From positions 62,001 through 126,000 of the forward strand of contig SKCR01017726.1 of assembly GCA_019454045.1 (NCBI GenBank): 64,000 nt of DNA. Reading direction: 5' to 3'. Each line of letters begins with the position of its first letter. Position 1 is the stretch's first letter. The notes under the pieces are model-generated. The model saw only the letters and a list, made by a program, of their open reading frames with translations, had not been told where the DNA came from and searched no databases. This DNA comes from Zanthoxylum bungeanum (taxonomy: Eukaryota > Streptophyta > Magnoliopsida > Sapindales > Rutaceae). Below are positions 33,992-44,218 of this stretch, piece after piece. The translations under genes and the position numbers were made by a program.

Positions 33992-36055
33992 AGAGTGGTC
34001 ATAATGATGAGCAGAAAATATATCAATATTTACCGCCCCTTTTACTTAATATTTTGTTTAGTTTCTCGGGTTTGATGAACGTTTTGATGTGTTTTAGTTT
34101 ATTTTACAGATAAAATAATATTGGAACTCAATAAAATCATTTAGGACGAAACGCGGGTCAAATAAGGGCAAAAATTTTGACTTGACATATTAATTTTGGA
34201 GATTGAAAACTTGAAAGGGCGTTCTAACGAAGTGTAGTTTCGGAAATTCCAGTTTTGCGCAACTGTCGTAATTTGGGCACAACCTTTTACTCCGATATCT
34301 GATTGAGCTTATTCAAGTTCCAGATTAAAGAAGACTCAAAGAGCTACAACTTTTAAGAACAAAATAATTTCTAATTATGAAAATTTAATGACCGAAATTG
34401 ATGAAATATCCGTAAGTGTGTTATGTTTAATTATTAAAGTCATTTTCAAAACAAAAAAAAATAAATAGATAATCAAAACATAAAAATAGTCAAGCTCCCA
34501 CCAAACATGATAGCAATTAATAATGGATTTGGTGTAGCAATTAATAATGGATTTGGTGGAGCAATTAATGGAGCAATTAATAATGGATTTGGTGGAGGCA
34601 AATTTTTGCCTATAAATACCAAGTCATTTCATTTGTAAACAAGATACTTTCTTCTTTGAAATTCCTTAAGAATAATTAAGAAGATTGTATATTGTTTGTT
34701 TATTTACAACTTTCAGTAATTAATTTCCGCTTTCGCACTTTCTTTTCTTTACTTTTCAGTTTTTACTTTCCACAATTTACTTTTACGCATAGTACTTTAC
34801 TTTCTTTACTTTTTCAGTTTTTACTTTTCAAGCAATGAGGAGGTAACTCCCCCTTGTTGGGGTAAAAGGTAAAGCTTTTATTATTGCTATTTAGATTAAT
34901 CTCCCATAATTATAATATAATAACTATTTAAAATCTGACTTATCGAGGATACCGCCATATTGGTCGGTTGGTAATTAATTATAAATTGGTTTTAACCTCA
35001 CTAAGCATGAATACTGCCTGGTTGGTCGGTTGGTAATTAATTATTAATTTGACTTAATCAGGATACCGCCTATATGGCTGGTTGGTAATTATCACGTAAA
35101 GTTAATATATTTTATTAAGGGAGATATCTAAAATAGTAGTAATAAAAATGGATCCTTTTACCTCAACATTTTCTTTATTGTACTTTTACTTTATTTACTT
35201 TCAGCATTTACTTTCTAGTAATTTACTTTCCAGTAATTTAATTTCCAATATTTACTTTCCAATAATTTAATTTACAGTATTTACTTTATGTCTTTTCTTT
35301 TATTTAAGTTTTTACTACTCGTAAATATGTGTCGTAACTAAGCCAGTTATCTGGGGTTGTGATGAAATCCAATATCACCGATTTATAAGTGGTTAAATTA
35401 CAGTTTGGGTAATATAAAGGTTTATTTATTGAGCCTTAATCCTAATGCTTTTTATTTACTGGCCATTAATAAAATTGAACTGATAAACTTAAAATGAATT
35501 TGGAAAAGAGATTTTAGGTTAAAGACCTTAGACTCAATAGCCCACGATCTTCCTTGCGGATAGATAATCATTTAATAGATTTCCTTACAAGATATGAATA
35601 TACCTGTCGGGCGGGGGTAGCTATAATTGGAACGTAATCTTAATGAATTCAGATAACTTGGTTAACATAGGAATATGATTAATTGGGTTATACTGGGTAT
35701 TTGTATTTGACCATCAGAAGAGGCTTTTAAATAATTTCGCGTTCCAGGTTAATAAACCAATATATTACACAAACGTAAAATAACCACTTCATATTTTAAA
35801 AAGATATTGGAAGGATTCACAACCTTGGATAGTTTTATAAATTTGAATTTTCTTCAATCTACTTTCAAGCAATTTATTTTATTGTTTTAATTTTAAAGTC
35901 ACCACCCAATCAAACAATCAATCCATTAGATACTTGTAAACATTTAACTTCATAAATTGATAACAAATGGTTTTAAGTCCTCGTGGGATCGATACTTTTT
36001 ATACTACTTGAACGATACGTGCGCTTGCGTTATACGCGTGTGATTACGCTGGTCA
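33992..36055 (+). mobile_element. A1: Athila-like LTR (plus strand)
   Basis: About 2 kb of AT-rich sequence with no ORF ends at '...gctggtca', followed immediately by a GGCGCC-type primer-binding site and an Athila-type gag scrap. The left end is unclear; a TG start may be at 34005. It contains short internal repeats (34509-34600, and three 'gg.cggttggtaattaatta' copies at 34965-35090). Confidence 0.65.
34509..34600 (+). repeat. Short tandem repeat in A1 LTR
   Basis: The unit 'agcaattaataatggatttggtg' of about 24 bp is repeated three times, with a shortened extra copy. Confidence 0.85.
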
Positions 36056-36061
36056 AGTTTT

Positions 36062-36079
36062 TGGCGCCGTTGCTGGGGA
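36062..36079 (+). other. A1 primer-binding site
   Basis: TGGCGCCGTTGCTGGGGA is the near-standard plant Athila/Gypsy PBS complementary to a tRNA 3' end (tRNA-Asp in many elements). Confidence 0.8.
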
Positions 36080-36702
36080 GGAGAATAGTTAAATTGTATC
36101 TTATTTTATTGTTTTATTTTTAGTCAAAATTTTTCGGAAAAGCCAAAAAAAAATTTAAAATTTTTACAAAAATCAAAAAAATATTTTGTATTTTTATGTT
36201 TTTATTTGATTAATCAGGTGAAATTGGTGTGAGATAGTTGTGTAAGGAATTTCCATTCCTGAGACGTACCAAAAAACTTGATTGATTGTTATCACGAGGA
36301 CTTAAAAAGTAGATTGGACTTAAGAAGTAGTATAAAACTTCCAATTTTTCATGGAGCAACATTTCACGGCAAAAGAACAATCCACCATCTGGATTTTAAC
36401 AGCAAAACAAAAGCCAGGAGTTTGAAAAAGAACCAGAAATGAAAGAATGGATTGCAGAGATGTTCAAAAAGCAACAAGCAGCATATGATGCTATTTTTCA
36501 AAGCCAATCTGCTTCCATCAAAGCACTGGAAATCAAATTGGACAACTGGCCAATGCTCAGAGTTACAGACTGCCATGGAACCTTCCTAGCAACACAGAAC
36601 CAAATCCAAGGAACCGAGGGAAGAAGCAATGCCAAGCCATTACTTTGAAAAGCGGTACTGAAATCAACAAAGATGTTGGAATCAAGACAACAATTAAGCC
36701 AC
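36080..36702 (+). pseudogene. A1 leader and gag fragment
   Basis: The leader (36080-36300) is followed by a short piece of Athila gag. The frame 36439-36648 contains MKEWIAEMFKKQQAAYDAIF and SQSASIKALE, the same region as the A2 gag near 63720. A frame break lies after KALE, because the peptide then differs from A2 although the DNA stays similar. The sequence stops at about 36702, within the 'INKDVG' region, where unrelated DNA begins. Gag would form the virus-like particle core; only about 90 codons remain. It lies opposite in strand to A2, so it is a separate copy or an inverted piece. Confidence 0.65.
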
Positions 36703-37816
36703 TTTCGTAGGGATCACGGTTGCATTTAGCATATGCAACAAGCCTTTAAACCCATAGGTGTCCCTAGTGGACGAGTTGTAGAATCGTGAGGGCTTACATC
36801 AACGATACCCACAAATGTTTTACAAAAGTAAAAAGATAATAAAACTAATGCACACAAAAGCAAAAAGACAAGAGAAAATAGAATAAAGAAGTTAGTGACT
36901 AAACAAATGAAACTTCTAATCCAAGTCAATAATTGTTTTGTTTCTTTTTAAATTAACTAATAAGTAAATTCTCCGATTATTTTTACCATTCTCCATATAC
37001 ACAGTCAACAAAATATTAATCAACTCATTTTTCCCACAATAGTCACGAGTGTAGTTGAGAAGAGAGTAATATTGACGCGGAACTCACTTGGAGGATTAGG
37101 CCAAGCAAACCCCTCGCAGCGGACAGAACCCCAAGAACCGCGAATTTGATTTTGTAGGAACAAAACCCTTCCAAGGCCACAAAGAAGACCCATAAAGAAC
37201 TTGTCTTTGAGAACCCTTAAGATGATTCCTTGAAGTGTTCTGCTAGCACATAGACGCCCCTAAGGTTGCCACGCCTTAGATAAGTCGATTGCATGAAATA
37301 AGGGGAATCCCTCCCTTAAGCAATTTTTGGACAAAGCCAAGCTCTCAATGGAGATGAATTTCGAAATTTGGTGATTAGCTTCTCATTAAGATGAAATGAG
37401 TTTAAATAGTACAATGAAATAAACCCTAATGGGTGCAAAATGACCAAAACACCCTAAGTTGCTAACTAATGGCTATTAAATGGCCATGCCCTTAATAGAC
37501 ATTTAATAACAAACACAAAGTCAAAAGAAACAAAGACTTAATCAATAACAAACAAAGACTTAATAAATAACTTTGCCAAAAAAGTCTAAAGTAAAAACAC
37601 AAAATCATAAAAGTCAACAAATGTGGAAAACTTTTCCAAATTTGTCTAAAGTTGTTTCCTTGCACCAAAAGTCCTCCAAATTCGTGGATTCCATGTATAA
37701 AGGCATAATGAAGTGTCATAAAGTCCAAAAAGTCTTGTCTTGGCCGAATATTTAGTGTCGGGCTTGAATCGGCTTGATCTGTTAAAAATATACTCGGCTT
37801 CAAGATTACTGTTGCG
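36703..37816. other. Retroelement debris, probably part of a minus-strand LTR
   Basis: Words such as 'agcatatgcaacaagcctttaaaccc' and 'gtagaatcgtgagggctta' look like an LTR end, and the sequence has no coding potential. ORFs at 36726-36929 and 37492-37803 (minus) are AT-rich chance frames. Confidence 0.35.
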
Positions 37817-37987
37817 TTACTCTGGTATGACTTGGGTCAAGTGAAATAGCTTTGGACCCACTCCATTGAAGCCCTCATGTGACGCCAATATGCCCCGGAG
37901 TTGTCTGTCACACTCGACCATGGCATTCTGCGCTAGCCCAGCCATTGCGTCTCTGATCTTCTTAGCTCTTGGCGTGTGATTGGGCAT
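37817..37987 (-). pseudogene. Gypsy gag-like N-terminal scrap
   Basis: A 56-codon frame begins MPNHTPRAKKIRDAMAGLAQ. The 'T.RAKK....A...L.Q' start followed by a hydrophilic stretch is common in plant Gypsy polyproteins, often near the start of the gag-pol frame. It stops at 37817-37819. No further gag is found downstream, where AT-rich unrelated DNA lies. The host element was not identified, and an unrelated short ORF is possible. Confidence 0.35.
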
Positions 37988-38137
37988 GTTGGCAATTGCA
38001 AAGGATCTAATGTTCCTTGAGTTGTTGGATTCATGTCAAATATTTTTGTCCTAAAGTTTTATCAGAATTCACACATTTTTAAGCAATGGAATTATTTTTT
38101 TGATTTTTGAATTATTTTTTTGAATTTTTTTTATTTA

Positions 38138-38274
38138 TATACAATATCTTCCATCTATGTAGCGAGCTTTGGGCCAGTGACTCCCAAACCAGTTGGTTTT
38201 AGGGCACTAGGTGTTAAGATACCCCTACAAACTTAATTACTCAATCTTCAGATATATATATATATTATATATAT

Positions 38275-38329
<55 letters not shown>

Positions 38330-38430
38330 CAATATCTTTGATACATGTAGCGAGCTTTGGGCTAGTGACTCCCAAACCAGTTGGTTTTATAGCACTAGGT
38401 GTTAAAACACCCTTACAGACTTAATAACTC
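38138..38430 (+). repeat. AT microsatellite between two copies of an approximately 110-bp segment
   Basis: The block 'tacaatatctt...atgtagcgagctttggg..agtgactcccaaaccagttggtttta.....ctaggtgttaa.a.acccttac' occurs at about 38140-38250 and 38328-38430. A (TA)n run of about 75 bp (38252-38328) separates the two copies. Confidence 0.85.
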
Positions 38431-38659
38431 GGATCTAAGACGTTTTTTTTTCTCCATCGCTTTTTATAGATGATTCCTCCAATTAAACTAGAGCACTGAA
38501 TATTACAAACTTTTCAATTACAGCTTATGTTTGTATGTTAACATGTATGCTGATAATACCTGTCAACTGAGCATATGAAGATTCATTTTAGTCAGTATTA
38601 TGGAGAATTCACAAATTAAATAATTTAAAAGGAAATAAACAAAAATTAACTTGTTCCAA

Positions 38660-38872
38660 AATAGGTTGAGATACGTCTCAGGAATGGAAATTCCTTACAT
38701 AGTTATCTCACACCAATTTCACCTGATTAATCAAATAAAAACACAAAAATACAAAATATTTTTTTGGTTTTTGTAAAATTTTTAATTTTTTTTGGTTTTT
38801 TCGAAAAATTTTGACTAAAAATAAAATAATAAAAACAAGATACAATTTAACTATTCTCCTCCCCCAAACCTA
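38660..38872 (-). other. A2 3' noncoding segment resembling the A1 leader
   Basis: On the minus strand 'ggaggagaatagttaaattgtatc' to 'gtaaggaatttccattcctgagacg' repeats the sequence just behind the A1 PBS (36072-36275). It is preceded by 'caatgtctcatttaggtttggggg', typical of the sequence downstream of pol in Athila elements. Confidence 0.7.
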
Positions 38873-39047
38873 AATGAGACATTGTCCCTAATGTCTTAAA
38901 CAGTAGAAGAAGAGTTTAGAAAATCGTACATGGTTAGCTGAAATTCTACATCTAAATGAAAAGTTAAAGGTTAAGATCCAGATTTATCCGACGCCTCTTA
39001 CCACGATCATTATCAGACCAGCTTATCTTCGAAAGAATGTGGTCAAT

Positions 39048-39616
39048 TTAAGGTTCAAAGGTTAAGATTTGGTCAATTAAATTTGAGGCAGTTCTGGCAG
39101 TAAATATGAGTTCTTTTACAAGCTTTGACCCGAACCCATTTCTCCGGGCATCATCAAGAAACACACAGAGTAAATCATAAAATCCATAACATTGTATAGT
39201 CCAAGCGGTTTCTGGTGTATGTTCAAGTTTGCCCAAGATAATACAATAAAAATTTCCTCTATCGTGCCTAAGCCTCATGGTAAAGCAATAAAAACATTAG
39301 CACGGTTAATCATCTCTACCAGTCGTTCAGACATACCTGGCACGATTAGTTCCTCACCGTTTGATGATCCAATAAGATTCGCCTCCGCCAAGGGTTTTGG
39401 GATGATTCCCAAGACTTGACTGCCTCCATCATGTACAGCCTTTGAAACGATCCAAATTAGTCCTAGATTGCCACCGCCATATACTAAGTGCATATTCCTT
39501 GCAGCAATGACTCGACCCAATTCATGTGCCGCTGTTACGTATTCTGGTTTAACACCAACACTGGTACTACAAAACTCATAGATGTTTTCAACCCGTATTC
39601 TTGAAGTAGCTTCCAT
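39048..39616 (-). pseudogene. LOG-like cytokinin riboside 5'-monophosphate phosphoribohydrolase, broken retro-copy inside A2
   Basis: LOG enzymes release active cytokinin bases from their nucleotides. About 185 codons match the LOG fold. After the ATG at 39616 come IYEFCSTSVG (usual 'vFCGSS.G'), HLVYGGGNLGL (the YGGG nucleotide-binding motif), SKAVHDGGSQVLGIIPK and ANVFIALP. The catalytic 'PGG.GT.EE' motif reads P-stop-GLGTIEE, with the first Gly codon turned to TGA near 39276-39278. Downstream is [17 protein letters not shown]; a frameshift then moves the last part ([17 protein letters not shown]) into the next frame. Plant LOG genes have several introns and this copy has none, so it came from RNA. 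It lies about 230 bp downstream of the Cys-rich ORF, on the same strand, inside the A2 3' region. A processed host pseudogene inserted independently is the alternative. Confidence 0.85.
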
Positions 39617-39850
39617 TTTTATCTGGATGCCTTCAAAGGTGCAATGATGAGTTGAATTTATAGAACCTGAAAAGGGTGAGTAATAATAGCACAAATATCT
39701 TCCAAAGGATGATTAGTAGCAAAATAGTAAATCGTGAAAGGTCAAAACGTAGCATGAATCCTGTCGGAGAAAATAACAAAACAAATCACAATTATTAGGA
39801 AAAGACAAAGAGATATAATATTTACAATAATGTAACGGCTTGAATGATGT

Positions 39851-40398
39851 CTATGCGTTAGGGATAAGCTTCCCATCCAATTTTATTATAAATTGACAAA
39901 CATGGTCTTTTAGAGTCAGATTCCTAAGACTTAACTGTTGTCTTTCTTTACGGAATTGTGCATATAACATGCGAATTTCGTGATACACATATCCACTGGG
40001 ATGTGTCTCAAGAGTTTTAGATATGTCATCCAAAGACTTCTTACTCAAGCCATCCCTAATGAAATTAATCTTATCTTCGCGGTTATCAGACACCATTCCT
40101 AAAGATCGACAACGAGTATCACAAAACATACGAGCACATTTATAACAACACACATTCTTTTGGCTCTTCTCTTTTTAGCATATGTGCTTCTTCCTAAACC
40201 AGACAGATGTGAAATAAAAGAGTCAGATGACTCACATGCCAATCGGACCCGTGCTTCAATAATCCAACGAATGTCGGTAGGCATACCTTTGATCATCAAT
40301 AGTCTCATCCGTTCCAAGTGAGCTTTGTAAACTTTCATCAGAGATTTTTGAGGGAGAGAAAGAAATTGCTTGTGAAGATTTGCGAGAGCATCTTCCAT
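39851..40398 (-). pseudogene. Basic Cys-rich ORF downstream of A2 integrase
   Basis: The first frame runs from the ATG at 40398 (MEDALANLHKQFLSLPQKSL). Its helical N-terminal part of about 70 residues leads to a basic patch, GLGRSTYAKKRRAKR (around 40152-40196). One base later the frame shifts, and the continuation has a cysteine cluster C-x2-C-x4-C-x3-C (CYKCARMFCDTRC), then a hydrophilic tail of about 90 residues to the stop at 39851. A basic patch just before a zinc-finger-like cluster suggests nucleic-acid binding. It resembles the layout of small Cys-rich nucleic-acid-binding proteins of carla-like plant RNA viruses; this is recall by motif only. Athila elements usually have an env-like or no gene here. 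Stops are few, so decay is recent. Confidence 0.6.
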
Positions 40399-40512
40399 CT
40401 TGAAATGACTTAACTTGCAAAAAATAAACACACAAAAATTAAAAGACACCAAATCAAAATATATACACAAATTTCATGGGTTGCCTCCCAGCTACCGCTA
40501 AGTTTAATATCG

Positions 40513-41469
40513 TCAGCTAGACATGATTTCCCGAACGTTAGTCTGGATCTGAAAGTGTGACACTTTCTTTTGTTGCTCAAATGATTCTCCCCAGTAGTGC
40601 TTGACATGCTGGCTGTTAACCTTAAATGTGTTGTTGGACTTGGGGTTGTACAATTCAACAGCTCCATATGGTAAAACCTGAGTAATCTCAAATGGGTCTG
40701 ACCACCTTGATTTTAGCTTTCCAGGGAAAAGTTTCAACCTTGAATCATATAACAACACCTGCTGCCCTGATTTCAATTGTATGCGCACTATTTTTAGGTC
40801 ATGCCATTTCTTGGTCTTCTCTTTGTATAATCAGGCATTTTCATAAGCCTGTAGGTGAAGTTCCTCCAACTCATTAAGTTGGTGAAGTCTTTTCTCTCAT
40901 GCATCTTATTGATCAAGATTCAACTTCTTCAGTGCCCAGTATGCCTTGTGTTCAAGCTCAACTGGCAGATGACATGTTTTCCCGAACACCATTTGATATG
41001 TGGACATACCAATGGGTGTCTTGTAAGCTGTCCGATAGGCCCATAATACATCATCCTGTTTTTCAGACCAGTCATTCTTTGTTGATCCAACGGTTCTCTC
41101 CAAGATTCTTTTGATCGCCCTATTTGAAACTTCAACTTGCCCGTTTGACTGTGGATGGTAAGCTGTGGCAATTTTATGAGTAACTCCGTATTTGGATAGG
41201 AGTGTATCGAAGTATCTGTTGCAGAAATGTGTGCCACCATCGCTAATAATTGCCCGAGATGTTCCGAAGCGAGTGAAAATATTCTTTTTAAGAAACTTGA
41301 TCACCACCTTTGAATCATTGGATGGCAATGCAATTGCTTCAACCCATTTGGAGACGTAATCTACGGCAACCAGTATGTACATGTTTCTAAATGATGGAAC
41401 AAAGGGTCCCATAAAATCAATACCCCAACATCGAATATCTCCACTTCCAGAATATTTTACAGAGGTCAT
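40513..41469 (-). pseudogene. A2 integrase core and C-terminal domain
   Basis: The 187-codon frame (40906-41469) holds the DDE core: [10 protein letters not shown] (first D), [10 protein letters not shown] (second D) and [16 protein letters not shown] (catalytic E). It ends with the conserved [25 protein letters not shown] block. After a short broken part the C-terminal domain follows in another frame (40513-40788: KLKSRWSDPFEITQVLPYGAVEL). Integrase joins element cDNA to the host chromosome. The catalytic triad is intact, but a frame change near 40800-40900 and missing sequence separate the two parts, so no full protein can be made. Confidence 0.88.
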
Positions 41470-41594
41470 TCATTTCTCTTGGAAATATTTCTCGTTCTCT
41501 GGCACCTGTCACATTGAAGAGAAAATAGATAAGCATCTTTAAAAAGAGTGGGCCAGAACAAACCTGATTGTAGGACTTTGGCTGCAGTTTTGTT

Positions 41595-42074
41595 TCAACT
41601 GAAGTATTCGTCATATGGTGATGAATGACAGTGTTGCAAGACACTATTGACCTCTTCTTGTGGAACACACCATCTCAATAATTGATCAGCACATCGTTTG
41701 AACATGTACTGCTCATCCCAGACATAGTGCTTGACTTCTTTAAAGAACTTCTTTCGTTGCTGAGTTATCCATTCCAACGGCCATTTTCCTGACACTATGT
41801 AGTTTACATAGTCAACATACCAAGGGACATCGTGCTGTTTCATGGCAAATAACTGTTCATCTGGAAAAGTTTCTTTGATTACCAGTTCTTTGCCAGTTGT
41901 TTCTCTATTCTCGAGCCTCGATAAATGATCTGCCACTTGGTTTTCAGTCTCTTTCCTATCTCTGATCTCCACATCGAATTCTTGCAGAAGAAGTATCCAA
42001 CGGATCAATCTGGGCTTGGCATCTTTCTTCGCGATCAGATACTTGATTGCTGAATGATCTGTGTATACCAACAC
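41595..42074 (-). pseudogene. A2 RNase H end and integrase zinc-binding region
   Basis: The 159-codon frame starts [20 protein letters not shown] and includes [21 protein letters not shown], the standard end of Gypsy RNase H. A linker follows, leading to the integrase N-terminal region ([25 protein letters not shown]), where the H and C residues of the HHCC zinc site lie. The frame breaks at 41595, and the next piece (41417-41668) overlaps in another frame. Confidence 0.85.
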
Positions 42075-42131
42075 TTTGGGACCCAGCAGATAAGATCAGA
42101 ATTTGTCAAAAGTGAACACAACTGTAATCAA

Positions 42132-43137
42132 CTAATTTTCAGTGGTTGTGTAGTTGAGATGAGCTTCATTTAGAGTTCTGCTGGAGTAGTAAATGGCATG
42201 GAAAATATTTGCTTTGCGTTGTCCCGAAATTGCACCTACAATAAAATCACTAGCATCGCACATCACCTCAAATGGAAGGGTCCAGTCCGGTGCTACTATG
42301 ATAGGGGCAGAGACCAGCTTCTGTTGTAGGATCTCAAAGGCTTCCTGGAATTCTTTGGTGAAGTTGAAAGGCACATATTTCTCTAGAAGATTGCAAAGAG
42401 GTTTTGCAATTTTTGAGAAGTCTTTGATAAATCTCCTGTAAAAGCTAGCATGTCCGAGAAAACTCTGAATCCATTTGACAGATGTGGGTGGAGGTAGTTT
42501 TTCAATTGTATCGATTTTTGCTTTGTCTACCTCAATTCCCTTTTGTGAGATTCGATGTCCCAGAACGATGCCTACTTGTACCATGAAATGGCATTTTTCC
42601 CAGTTGAGTACCAGGCTGGTATCTATCTTTTTAAACCATGTTCCAAAATTTGCAAGCAGTGGTCGAAAGAATCTCCAAACACAGAGAAGTCATCAATAAA
42701 AACCTCCATACTCTGTTCCAGCATGTCTGAGAAGATGGCCATCATTCAACGTTGGAATGTGGCAGGAGCATTACATAGTCTAAATGGCATTCTGCGGAAA
42801 GCAAAAGTACCATACGGACATGTAAATGTTGTTTTCTCTTGATTTTATGGGGCGATGACAATCTGATTGTACCCCGAATATCCATCCAAAAAGTAATAGT
42901 ACTCATGTCCCGCCAGTCTGTCTAACATCTGATCAATGAATGTCAGTGGAAAATGGTCTTTCCTCGTTGCTTTGTTCAGTTTCCGGTAGTCCATGCATAC
43001 TCTCCATCCAGTAACCATTCTTGTTGGAATCAGCTCTTTCTTTTCATTTGTGACAACAGTAATTCCTCTTTTCTTTGGAACACACTGCATATGACTCACC
43101 CAACTGCTGTCTAAGATGGGGTAAATGATGCCCGAAT
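42132..43137 (-). pseudogene. A2 reverse transcriptase, main part
   Basis: Fragments in order are GIIYPILDSSWVSHMQCVPKK, WRVCMDYRKLNKATRKDHFPL and GYSGYNQI, then the catalytic FIDDF (around 42690-42704) in a broken stretch. The thumb/connection frame (42132-42584) follows: GHRISQKGIEVDKAKI, FLGHASFYRRFIKDFSKIAKPL and CDASDFIVGA. The order and motifs are those of Ty3/Gypsy, Athila lineage. The start of RT lies on the far side of the CopA insertion (62247-62549). At least two stops or frameshifts lie between 42585 and 42845. Confidence 0.9.
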
Positions 43138-43946
43138 GTTGGACAATTATGACCCATAGCATCACTATTTGTACAGAACATTGTGTTGTTGTACAAATTA
43201 ACTATGTGACAAAGGAAATTGCTCTTTTATCATTTGTAATTGGATTACCTGGATATATAAATGATAAAAGTCCTTATGATTAGTTCCGGATTAATAAGAT
43301 ATGAGACAATATTAATCCACAAAGGTTTAATCATTAAATATCCTTAGTCGTAGTATTATCGAGACTGGACATCGATAATGCGGAATAGGCTAGTATTACA
43401 CTTGTGCGTGTTATGGAAGCGTAACGTCATAGTTCTCATATATTTGGGTATTGGATACTCATGCAAGTGTAATAGAAGATTCTGTTTACCGATGGTACGG
43501 AAACAGTTTCGCTCTGGATAGACCCCTCAGAATCCCATTAGTAGTATGACTATGTGTCTATGGGAATCCGAATCAGGGTAGGTGTATTGGGTCTTAACTT
43601 GAGACTTGCATCGCTAATACTTGCGACAATCAATATACTTTGGTTTTGGTCGTCCGGGGCTTTAACAAGTTCTGTGTACGCCTCTTCTGGGTATGCTGCG
43701 AGATGATGATCACGCATGGATATAGAACTGGTACTCTAAGTGCTATAGCCATCGGGGAAGTATGACTAGGTCATGACTTTCCGATCATAAAGAGACTAGT
43801 TGCTAGTGATCCGATATATTCTTCGTACGGGGCAGACACAACTCCAGCCCCGGGCCTTGCATGTGACATCCGATACTGGATCGCAATACGTAATACTACA
43901 TATAATACGCCTGACAAAGATCATATATTCCGTAGAAGAGTATTTC
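43138..43946 (+). repeat. CopA LTR, first copy (3' truncated)
   Basis: It matches the start of the LTR at 44219 for about 800 bp with small indels, then jumps at 'agtatttctgg' into the 3' internal region. Confidence 0.85.
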
Positions 43947-44218
43947 TGGATTAGGAGTAGTTCTGTTAGCAGCTGAGCTAGGCTGCAGCGCAGACTAATG
44001 AACCACGGTCTCATCAATGATCCAAGTATGTACTTCGACTAATTTCATCTGATTCGTAAGATCATACATCATGGCGATGTGATGATCGAATAAATCGCAT
44101 CAGATGATAACCTTGTAAATCTGCTGACGAAAGCTGTTTCTCAGCAGTGGTTTTGAGCGACCCGTACATAGTTCAGGTGTAGAACACCTGAGTGATTGGC
44201 TATAGGCCAAGTGGAGAT
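43947..44218 (+). pseudogene. CopA 3' internal remnant (end of RNase H region and PPT)
   Basis: 'attaggagtagttctgttagc' to the LTR border repeats 51053-51323. It contains frames related to the pol C-terminus (VHSSGVEHLSDW) and ends in the purine-rich 'ggccaagtggagat' next to the LTR. About 7 kb of LTR and internal sequence is deleted before it. Confidence 0.75.

Noticed and set aside
38211..38405. 64-codon ORF rich in Ile/Tyr
   Set aside because: It is a translation of the TA run and its flanks.
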